From contig NZXL01000077.1 of the NCBI GenBank assembly GCA_002697705.1, forward strand, positions 10,001 to 17,084: DNA of 7,084 nucleotides, read 5' to 3'. The DNA is from Methanobacteriota archaeon. Lineage in GTDB: Archaea; Thermoplasmatota; Poseidoniia; Poseidoniales; Poseidoniaceae. The notes beneath the pieces were generated by a model. That model saw only the letters and a list, made by a program, of their open reading frames with translations. It did no database searches and had not been told where the DNA came from. Below, in pieces: positions 1 through 6,538 of this stretch (positions within the stretch are counted from its first letter, which is position 1; each line of letters begins with the position of its first letter). A program made the position numbers and the translations under genes.

Positions 1-334
1 GTATATTCTTTCTAAGTAGGACACCATTTGTCGTCATTGCAATATCAAGTTCATCATCTAAATCTCTAATCATCTTAATTAGTTTAGAAATATCCTTTCT
101 GATAAGTGGTTCTCCACCAGTTATCCTTATCTTCTTTAGGCCTAGAGGTAAAGCAGATTTGATTACTTGAATTATTTCTTCATATGAAATTATTTTTTCT
201 TTAGGAAGGAATTCATATTTAGAATCAAAATGCTCTCTAGGCATACAGTAATCGCACCTAAAATTACATCTATCGGTAACCGAGATTCTAAGGTCGCGCA
301 GTGGCCTACCAAGAGAATCATCCAATCTCATCAT
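1..334 (-). CDS. moaA: MoaA, GTP 3',8-cyclase (radical SAM), N-terminal part, cut by window edge
   Basis: This is the first 111 residues of MoaA, the cytoplasmic radical-SAM enzyme that rearranges GTP to 3',8-cyclo-7,8-dihydro-GTP in the first step of molybdenum cofactor synthesis. The start matches the family closely: a D-S-L-G-R-P-L-R-D-L-R-I-S-V-T-D-R lead, then the CxxxCxxC cluster motif (C23, C27, C30) for the SAM-binding [4Fe-4S] cluster. It is followed by GGEP (73-76), which contacts SAM, and TTNG (101-104). The second C-terminal cluster and the GG tail lie beyond position 1. ATG at 334 is chosen because it gives the usual short N-terminus; a second ATG follows immediately at 331. The frame stays open upstream, and an ATG at 406 would add 24 unconserved residues and overlap aroA. 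No Shine-Dalgarno is visible, so a leaderless transcript is possible. The gene is divergent from aroA. Family assignment is secure. Confidence 0.95.
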   Translation of the reverse strand, partial: MMRLDDSLGRPLRDLRISVTDRCNFRCDYCMPREHFDSKYEFLPKEKIISYEEIIQVIKSALPLGLKKIRITGGEPLIRKDISKLIKMIRDLDDELDIAMTTNGVLLRKNI

Positions 335-398
335 TATTTCTAAGCGTAGTAGGTTATTGAATTGTTTTACAAGGTTTGATGTTAGATGATTTCTTGGA
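335..398. promoter_or_regulatory. Divergent moaA/aroA intergenic region, presumed back-to-back promoters
   Basis: These 64 bases lie between the two divergent start codons and must hold both promoters unless one lies inside the opposite gene. On the minus strand, TTCAATAAC sits about 19 to 27 bases before the moaA ATG, the right distance for a TATA box of a leaderless archaeal transcript, but the match is weak. On the plus strand, TTTTACAAG lies about 30 bases before the aroA ATG and is weaker still. No good Shine-Dalgarno or clear operator palindrome is visible. Confidence 0.35.
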
Positions 399-1775
399 AT
401 GCTCATGGGCAATGAAGATAAGACTTCATCGTCAAGACAATTAAACAATATTTCAATGGGTGATGGATTAATCTCAGTTGAAATTAAAGCTTCCAATAAA
501 TCGATTCAATGGCAGTTACCTCCTTCCAAGAGTCATGCAATAAGGTTGCTAATACTAGCTTCTCAATCTGATAGTATTACTACAATTACAGGAATTGCAG
601 ATTGTGGAGATGATGTCAATTCAATGAAAGAATGTTTGACTAAGTTGGGTGTTTTAATTGAACATATAGATTCAAGTGGTCAAATTATAGAAATGGAGGG
701 CAGAAATATTAATTCTCAGATTGAATCATTAAGGATTCATGGTGTTGGAAAAAACGGCTTTTCTAAACCAGAAGGATTTTTGAATGTAGGTAATTCTGGT
801 ACAACTCTTAGATTAATCACACTTTTATGCTCGAGATTTTCATTCACAGTTTCTATTGACGGCGATGAAACATTAAGAAAAAGAGATACTGAAGTTCTTT
901 GGGATTCAATTAAGCAATCAGGAGTAGATGTATCATTCCTAAATCTTGAAAATCGTTTACCTGTGGAAATAAAAGGGCCATGGTTTAGTAAACCGATCAA
1001 TGAAATAAATCTCGACGTTTCGAAGTCTAGTCAACCTTTATCTGCTTGGATGATGGCTAGTTCGGGATTAGAAAGGATGATAGAAATAAGTAGAATTGGG
1101 AAATCTGTTTCTAATCGACATTGGGATCTCAGTTTTCGTATGTGTAACCAGTATGGATCAAAAATTATCCTAGATGGAAATAAAGTCAAACTTTCTCCTT
1201 GGGATTTAGAATTGCCAGAGATCATCGAAATTCCAAAAGATGCTTCTATGGCAAGTTTTGCTTTGTTAGCATGTTCATGCTTAGGGTATGAAGTAGAACT
1301 TATTGGCTGGCCTAATGATGAAGATTCCATAGGTCATGAAATTCTCAAAAATAAATCTAAAGAATTAGGTTTTTCATGGTGCGATGGTAAAATTAAATTA
1401 TCCGGTAAGAACTCTTCTATAGAGATAGATATAACCGATTGTAATGATTTGATAACTCCGCTTAGTATAATTATGGCAATTGGGGGCGGAGGAATAATTA
1501 CAGGTGCTTTACATGCCTCGTTTAAGGAAAGTAATAGGATTCTTTCAACTCAATCATTATTGAAATCTTTTGGAATGAATTGTCAACTCACAAATGATGG
1601 AATCACAATACCTGGAGGGCAAAAGCCGACAACTCCAACAGAAATTGTAGATTGCTTTGGTGATCATAGAATCTTTATGTCTGCTTATATCTTAGCATCT
1701 AAAGTAGGAGCTAATATTAGAGGAAAAGGACTCCATAAGGTTGCAGATGAACTTTTCATACATCGATTTGAATAG
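399..1775 (+). CDS. aroA: 3-phosphoshikimate 1-carboxyvinyltransferase (EPSP synthase)
   Basis: EPSP synthase transfers enolpyruvyl from PEP to shikimate-3-phosphate in the cytoplasmic shikimate pathway to chorismate. The 458 residues carry the family landmarks: PPSKSHAIR (41-49; K44, S45 and R49 bind substrate), GNSGTTLR (131-138), R162, the SSQ triad (210-212), D350 as the likely equivalent of E. coli catalytic D313, KESNR (376-380; E377 catalytic) and GDHR (421-424). By alignment from memory, K447 matches E. coli K411, but the surrounding tail, K-V-A-D-E-L-F, departs from the usual KxxPxFF. R162 is followed by D163 rather than the usual proline. The start is uncertain: ATG 456 (M20) would place PPSKS about 22 residues in, as in typical family members, while ATG 399 gives a longer leader. 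Neither has a good ribosome site. The gene is convergent with mutL, its stop only 10 bases from the mutL stop. Function is confident; substrate residues are essentially complete. Confidence 0.95.
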   Translation: MLMGNEDKTSSSRQLNNISMGDGLISVEIKASNKSIQWQLPPSKSHAIRLLILASQSDSITTITGIADCGDDVNSMKECLTKLGVLIEHIDSSGQIIEMEGRNINSQIESLRIHGVGKNGFSKPEGFLNVGNSGTTLRLITLLCSRFSFTVSIDGDETLRKRDTEVLWDSIKQSGVDVSFLNLENRLPVEIKGPWFSKPINEINLDVSKSSQPLSAWMMASSGLERMIEISRIGKSVSNRHWDLSFRMCNQYGSKIILDGNKVKLSPWDLELPEIIEIPKDASMASFALLACSCLGYEVELIGWPNDEDSIGHEILKNKSKELGFSWCDGKIKLSGKNSSIEIDITDCNDLITPLSIIMAIGGGGIITGALHASFKESNRILSTQSLLKSFGMNCQLTNDGITIPGGQKPTTPTEIVDCFGDHRIFMSAYILASKVGANIRGKGLHKVADELFIHRFE

Positions 1776-1785
1776 CAAGATTAAA

Positions 1786-3795
1786 TCATCCATGGCGGCC
1801 AAAGTGGTGGTCTAGTGAATGAATTGGTAATCTTAGAGCAGTTGGCCTTCCATGCACACATGCCCAAGGGTTTGGTATCTTTCGCATGTCATCAAGCAAT
1901 CTCCTCATTTCAGAAAGAGTGAGTTTTTCATTTGCCTTTACAGCACCTCGGCAAGCATTTAGGAATGCCAGATGGTCTTTTCTATTCTCTACGGTTTCTA
2001 GAGGTGCACCGTCTTCAGAGCAATCTTGTAGGGTGTCAATTAAAAATGGAACAACATCCTCACCTTTTAGTAAATTTGGAGAGCAAGTTAATTTCCAAGA
2101 ACCATCTTCCATTTCAAATTCAAAACCTACTTGCTTTAACCTATCAAATGATGATTCTAACAAGGTTTTTTGTTTAGCATCAAAGTCTAATTCCATAGGT
2201 TCTAGCCTTCTTTGACTCATCCAAAGTTTCTCATCATATCGCAATCTCTCAAAACGTATTCTTTCATGTAATGCGTGTTGATCAATCAAAAGTAGTTCTT
2301 CACCTGCTTGAGCTAGAATATATGAATCAGCAAATTGTGCTAGAGGTTCCATTTCAGGTAAGTCATTGATCACTTTTTCAAGAGGTAATTCATCATTTGG
2401 AGAAATTTGTTTACCTATTCTAGAATATCGATGTAATTCTCTTTCGGCAGAAGATAAAGCCGGTGAAATAGGGTTCTGCTGCATACCAGGGAGAATTTGT
2501 TGAGGTGTTTCTGATGATGAGACTGGTCTAGGTTTTTCAGTATCTTTTGGAACTACTGCTTCACTTCCATGTAGATTTAATTGAGAACCTGCTGCAATTG
2601 CCCACGAAGGTATATTTTCAGCATTTGAATCCTCTATAGAAGGAATCATAGTAGTCGATAAACCTGCTGCCTCAGAAATGTCAGGTTTTGACTTATTTTG
2701 GGAGAATAAGTTTGCAACCGGCTCAATATCTTGAGAGTTTAGGCCTTGTAATTCTTTTATGCCACCCGCTGAATCCGGATTTGTAGGAACTTGTTCTAAT
2801 GTATTAGATATCGCTCTTTCCAATCTCTCCAAGACCCTCCATGAGTGTTTTAGACGAACTTCGCGCTTAGTTGGATGTACATTTACATCAACTTCATCTG
2901 GCGGAATTTCCAATGATAAAACGGCAATAGGATGCCTTCCCTGCATTAGTCTAGTTCTATATCCTCTCCTTATCGCTTGCTGAAATGGCCCAGATGCTAC
3001 GGGCCTTTCATTGATTAAAATGTATATGTCATCGCCTTTTCCTCTCGTGATATCTGGAGTACTGATCCAACCTTTCCACTTTTCATTTCCTGGAGCCTCA
3101 TCATCTAGTTGTGGAATTTTTAATTCAATCAATTGATTTGCTTGTCTTCCTAGAATGTCATATAACCTATCTGCTAAGTTTTCACTTTTTGGTACATCAA
3201 GAATTGTTCTCTCATCATTGACTAGTTTGAATGCTGTTTCAGTATTTGCCATTGCATGAGACACAACTACATCGACAATTCTTGAATTTTCTGTAGCAGG
3301 TCTTCTCTGAAAAGATAGTCTTGCTGGTGTATTTTCAAAAAGGGCTTTTACTTCTATTATTGTACCTTCAGGCATACCATGCGGCTCAACGCTTTTCTTT
3401 TCTCCGAATTCCATTGTAATGCTGCGCCCTTCACAGCCCTTTGGCCTACTTGAAACCGAAAGTTTGGAAACAATTCCAATACTAGCCAAAGCTTCTCCCC
3501 TAAATCCGAGCGTGTTAATTTTCTGTAAATCTTCAGCGGATTTCAATTTAGAAGTAGCATGTCTGTCCAATGATAAACTAAGGTCTTGTTCTCTAATTCC
3601 ACCTCCATCATCTTCAATTTTTATTAGATCAAATCCACCTCTTTCAATTGTTATTTTAATTTGTGAACAACCGGCATCAAGACTATTTTCGATTAATTCT
3701 TTAACAACTTGAGCAGGCCTTTCAACAACTTCTCCAGCAGCAATATGTCCTATCGTATTCTGGTCCAATTGAACAATAATATTTGGTTCGCTCAT
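1786..3795 (-). CDS. mutL: DNA mismatch repair protein MutL with intact endonuclease motifs
   Basis: MutL couples mismatch recognition by MutS to strand incision and excision. The 669 residues show an N-terminal GHKL ATPase: AAGEVVERP (19-27), KELIENSLDAG (32-42; E33 is the likely general base and N37 binds Mg), DDGGGI (62-67), GFRGEALASI (97-106), NTPAR (155-159) and DVNVHPTKREVR (303-314, with K310). A Ser/Pro/Gln-rich, poorly conserved linker runs from about 335 to 475. The C-terminal dimerisation domain carries DQHA-x2-E-x4-E (D505, H507, E511, E516), ACR (614-616) and CxHGRP (C646, H648), the complete metal-binding set of nicking MutL and PMS2-type proteins. This predicts a MutH-independent system. 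Q528-P533 matches the QxxLxP clamp-binding motif. The start is well supported by the conserved N-terminus and a Shine-Dalgarno at 3801-3806. The gene is second in an operon with mutS, 9 bases apart, probably translationally coupled. Confidence 0.97.
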   Translation of the reverse strand: MSEPNIIVQLDQNTIGHIAAGEVVERPAQVVKELIENSLDAGCSQIKITIERGGFDLIKIEDDGGGIREQDLSLSLDRHATSKLKSAEDLQKINTLGFRGEALASIGIVSKLSVSSRPKGCEGRSITMEFGEKKSVEPHGMPEGTIIEVKALFENTPARLSFQRRPATENSRIVDVVVSHAMANTETAFKLVNDERTILDVPKSENLADRLYDILGRQANQLIELKIPQLDDEAPGNEKWKGWISTPDITRGKGDDIYILINERPVASGPFQQAIRRGYRTRLMQGRHPIAVLSLEIPPDEVDVNVHPTKREVRLKHSWRVLERLERAISNTLEQVPTNPDSAGGIKELQGLNSQDIEPVANLFSQNKSKPDISEAAGLSTTMIPSIEDSNAENIPSWAIAAGSQLNLHGSEAVVPKDTEKPRPVSSSETPQQILPGMQQNPISPALSSAERELHRYSRIGKQISPNDELPLEKVINDLPEMEPLAQFADSYILAQAGEELLLIDQHALHERIRFERLRYDEKLWMSQRRLEPMELDFDAKQKTLLESSFDRLKQVGFEFEMEDGSWKLTCSPNLLKGEDVVPFLIDTLQDCSEDGAPLETVENRKDHLAFLNACRGAVKANEKLTLSEMRRLLDDMRKIPNPWACVHGRPTALRLPIHSLDHHFGRHG

Positions 3796-3800
3796 AGTTA

Positions 3801-3806
3801 CCCCTC
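3801..3806 (-). promoter_or_regulatory. Shine-Dalgarno of mutL, overlapping the mutS stop codon
   Basis: On the minus strand the junction reads TGAGGGGTAACT followed by the mutL ATG. GAGGGG is a good Shine-Dalgarno, with GAGG complementary to the 16S tail about 7 to 8 bases before the start, and its first two bases belong to the mutS TGA. This fixes the mutL start and suggests that ribosomes finishing mutS help load mutL. It is the only convincing Shine-Dalgarno I see in the window, which fits leader-dependent initiation at an internal operon gene and perhaps leaderless initiation elsewhere. Confidence 0.7.
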
Positions 3807-6480
3807 ACAATTTCTCTCTTAGTGTTCTTAGGCGATATAAAGAATCATGAGCATCCTTTGGTGACATGTGATCTAGTTGAGAACAAATATTGTCTAATTC
3901 CTCAATTACTTTTTCGTACTTATCTTCATTATTTTCGCCTACTGATGCTGCAGCAAGGTAACCCATTAAACTCGATTGACCTAAATCTCTAGCCATAGGA
4001 GCGCCTGATTCTCCGGCCCTCGCTCCTCTTGCTTGTTTTTCTAAGAACAGTAAAAGGTCTGACGCTCTTTCTACAACATTTCTTGGCAATCCTGCTAAAG
4101 CCGCAACCTGCACTCCATATGAATCATCACAAGGTCCATCTCCAACAGTATGAAGGAACTTCAATTCTCCATTACTTTGCGCAACTTGGACATGTACGTT
4201 CTTAATTCGTTTTATCTCATCTTCTAATCCAATTAATTGATGATAATGTGTGGCAAAAAGACTTCTTGCTTGAATTCTATTACAGATGTCCTCAGTCATT
4301 GACCAGGCTATAGATAAGCCGTCAAAGGTAGAAGTTCCTCGGCCTACTTCATCTAAAAGTATCAAGGAATTACTGGTGGCTCGCTTAAGAATATGAGCAA
4401 CTTCAATCATTTCCATCATGAATGTAGACCTTCCTCTTCTTAGATCATCACTTGCTCCAACTCTAGTAAATACCCTATCAACTAGGCCAACTCTAGCCTT
4501 TGATGCAGGTACAAAGGATCCTGATTGAGCAAGAATAGAAATTAGTGCAGTAGTACGTAAGTAAGTCGATTTACCTCCCATATTCGGACCGGTTATCAAT
4601 AAGAAATTCTTTTTATTATCTAATTGTATATCATTGGGAACAAAACCTCCCTGTTGTTCTAAAACAGGATGTCTACCTTGTTCTATTTTCATTATCGGTT
4701 CATCTATAATTTCAGGTCTTACCCATGAGCGCCTTTTAGCCACAATTGCAAAACATTGTAGTACATCAATAGAGGCAATTTTACCAGCAATTTCGGCTAA
4801 TTGCTGAGCATTACCTCTGCATTTATCTCTTAGTTGTCGGAACATACGATATTCTAGTTCTTTCACTTTAGTGTCTGCAGTAAGGAGTAAATCATCTCGC
4901 TGAATTAGTTCATCAGTAGTATATCTTGAACCATTTGTCATTTGCTGTTTTCTTTTCCATTCATCTGGAACTTTATCCTCATGGGTCTTTGTCACTTCTA
5001 TGAACCAACCAATTTGTCTATTCATTTTTACTTTAAGTGAAGGAATTTCTAGCTCTAACCTAAGTTTCTTTTCTAAATCACTGAACCAAGAATGTCCTTT
5101 GGATGTAGTATCTCTCAAAATATCAATTTCCTTACTATAACCATCTCTGATTAATCCCCCGTCACGTAAACTAAGAGGTGGGTTATCAACTAGAGTACGC
5201 CTTATTTCCTCTCCCATTTCGTCTAAGCAATCTAGGTTTGAAGTTAAATGATTTAGTAAAACATCATCGGTTTGTTGACAAATGCCTATTACTGCAGGCA
5301 TTCTTTCTATTGCTAAAGAAGTTGCAAGTAAGTCTCTAGCATTTGATCTATTGTATGCTAATTGAGTTGCTAATCTTTCCATATCTCTCAAACCTTTGAG
5401 AGCATCTCTTAGTGAGTCAATACGTTTCGAAGAACGGAATAATGCATTAACAGAGTTTTGCCTTGATGAGATTGATTCGATATTAGATAATGGTCTTAAA
5501 ATCCAAGTCTTCAATAATCTTCTACCCATGGCAGTACGGCAGAAATTGATACTAGAAAGCAAACTTCCTTCGTATTCTCCTGAAAGTGTAGATGTCAATT
5601 CAAGATTTCTTAGAGTTGTTTGGTCAAGTAACATATTACCCTTTTCTTCAATAATGGAAATATCTCTCAATGGGATGGAATCTGCTATGTGAACAGTTGC
5701 CAAATAATCAGCAGCAAGTCCTGCAGCGGCTAGTGATAATGGTGCATTATCTAGGTCAAGGTGCCCTAAATCTCCGACTTTCATAATCTCCTTAAGCCTG
5801 TTTCGTCTTTTATTTTCTGAAGCATTGTGTTGACTGATTACTGTATTTTGTAAGTGAGTAAACATATTACAAAGAGTGGTATCTTGTGAATCTTTAGAAG
5901 ATATTACTATTTCAGCAGGATTCCATCTTAGAATTTCATCCATGGCTCTATTGTATCTGTCATTTCCACTCCAGGTACTGGCCCATGATTCTCCTGTAGA
6001 AGCATCAATAACCCCCATTCCCAGTTGATCTTTACCGAGAACAATCGCAGTTAACAGAGAGCGCTCTTCGCTTGATAATAGGGATTCTTCGTAAAGACTT
6101 CCTGGTGTGTATACTCTAGTCACAACTCTTTCGAGAAGTTTCGCTCCTTCTCTAAGTTCACTTTCTTGTTCAGCTACAGTGACCTTAAATCCAGATTTTA
6201 GCATCTTTCTCAAATTATCTTCCAAAGCATGCCAAGGGAAACCTGCCATAGGGACTGGATTATCGGCATTTTTATCTCTAGCAGTTAGTGCCAAACCTAG
6301 TATCTCTGAAGCAATTTCTGCATCTTCGTGAAATAATTCATAGAAGTCTCCCATTCTGAAAAACAAAATTGTTTCAGGATGTTCGGATTTAATTTCCATG
6401 AACTGGTCCATCATGCCTCTTTTTGACATCTCATCACATCCATGGCTTACGCTGGATTTGATTGTCGTTGAATAAGGCAC
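3805..6480 (-). CDS. mutS: DNA mismatch repair protein MutS (MutS1 family)
   Basis: MutS binds mismatches and small loops as a dimer, exchanges ADP for ATP and recruits MutL. The 891-residue product has the full MutS1 layout. The mismatch-binding domain contains FRMGDFYELF (41-50), with F46 and E48 forming the F-x-E reader. Connector, lever and clamp domains follow (about 150 to 570). The ABC-type ATPase has Walker A GPNMGGKST (631-639), the signature region DDLRRGRSTFMMEM (678-691), Walker B LILLDE (706-711) and the ATHYHQL histidine (H745). The tail has QSSLMGYL (835-842), a clamp or PCNA-type peptide, and an oligomerisation end resembling other MutS C-termini (about 855 to 891). The start given is a GTG at 6480. 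An ATG at 6429 (M18) is preceded by GTGAT and gives a more typical short leader before MMDQFMEIK, so it may be the true start. Length is normal for the family (E. coli 853). The gene heads an operon with mutL. Confidence 0.97.
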   Translation of the reverse strand: MPYSTTIKSSVSHGCDEMSKRGMMDQFMEIKSEHPETILFFRMGDFYELFHEDAEIASEILGLALTARDKNADNPVPMAGFPWHALEDNLRKMLKSGFKVTVAEQESELREGAKLLERVVTRVYTPGSLYEESLLSSEERSLLTAIVLGKDQLGMGVIDASTGESWASTWSGNDRYNRAMDEILRWNPAEIVISSKDSQDTTLCNMFTHLQNTVISQHNASENKRRNRLKEIMKVGDLGHLDLDNAPLSLAAAGLAADYLATVHIADSIPLRDISIIEEKGNMLLDQTTLRNLELTSTLSGEYEGSLLSSINFCRTAMGRRLLKTWILRPLSNIESISSRQNSVNALFRSSKRIDSLRDALKGLRDMERLATQLAYNRSNARDLLATSLAIERMPAVIGICQQTDDVLLNHLTSNLDCLDEMGEEIRRTLVDNPPLSLRDGGLIRDGYSKEIDILRDTTSKGHSWFSDLEKKLRLELEIPSLKVKMNRQIGWFIEVTKTHEDKVPDEWKRKQQMTNGSRYTTDELIQRDDLLLTADTKVKELEYRMFRQLRDKCRGNAQQLAEIAGKIASIDVLQCFAIVAKRRSWVRPEIIDEPIMKIEQGRHPVLEQQGGFVPNDIQLDNKKNFLLITGPNMGGKSTYLRTTALISILAQSGSFVPASKARVGLVDRVFTRVGASDDLRRGRSTFMMEMIEVAHILKRATSNSLILLDEVGRGTSTFDGLSIAWSMTEDICNRIQARSLFATHYHQLIGLEDEIKRIKNVHVQVAQSNGELKFLHTVGDGPCDDSYGVQVAALAGLPRNVVERASDLLLFLEKQARGARAGESGAPMARDLGQSSLMGYLAAASVGENNEDKYEKVIEELDNICSQLDHMSPKDAHDSLYRLRTLREKL

Positions 6481-6492
6481 ATGAAGGTTGCC

Positions 6493-6507
6493 AAAGAAAG
6501 TAAAAAA
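6493..6507 (-). terminator. Candidate T-rich terminator after the surface-protein gene
   Basis: Read on the minus strand, about 26 bases past the stop of the upstream surface-protein gene, this tract is TTTTTTACTTTCTTT: 12 thymines in 15 bases, with no stem-loop in front of it. Archaeal termination commonly uses such oligo-T runs without a hairpin. It lies between that gene and mutS, so it would separate the two transcripts. Read-through into mutS cannot be excluded, and generally high AT content makes chance runs likely. Confidence 0.35.
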
Positions 6508-6538
6508 TTATTTTATTTTCACTAGTAAATTATTAAAA
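6508..6538 (-). promoter_or_regulatory. Candidate promoter region for the mutS-mutL operon
   Basis: The 52-base gap before mutS is extremely AT-rich on both strands. On the minus strand TTTTAATAATTTA (6538 to 6526) resembles an archaeal TATA element and would place transcription start near 6500, ahead of either mutS start. A second AT block, AAATAATTTTTTA, sits about 22 to 34 bases before the GTG at 6480 and would suit a leaderless message. Neither is a clean consensus match. The first overlaps the stop codon of the surface-protein gene. Confidence 0.35.

Noticed and set aside
329..406. Longer MoaA starting at ATG 406
   Set aside because: The added 24 residues resemble no MoaA N-terminus, and the start would overlap the aroA start; ATG 334 gives the normal family start.
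737..1000. Open frame of 87 codons on the minus strand inside aroA
   Set aside because: It is fully antisense to conserved EPSP synthase sequence and has no recognisable protein features. The same applies to the frame at 1031-1330.
1787..1796. Repeated ATCCATGGC words near 1788, 5940 and 6438
   Set aside because: All fall within or at the end of coding sequence for unrelated residues of MutL and MutS and have no regular spacing; chance recurrence is sufficient.
1789..1815. Possible hairpin terminator for aroA around the CCATGG and GGCGGCC words
   Set aside because: These are short self-complementary words inside the mutL coding end, with no stable stem and no following T run on the plus strand.
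1886..2215. Open frames on the plus strand inside mutL (1886-2215, 1932-2177, 2759-2983, 3419-3712)
   Set aside because: Each lies opposite conserved MutL domains or its linker and gives a low-information translation; they are shadows of the true gene.
5396..5692. Open frames on the plus strand inside mutS (5396-5692, 6107-6331)
   Set aside because: They are antisense to conserved MutS sequence and have no independent start signal or known domain.
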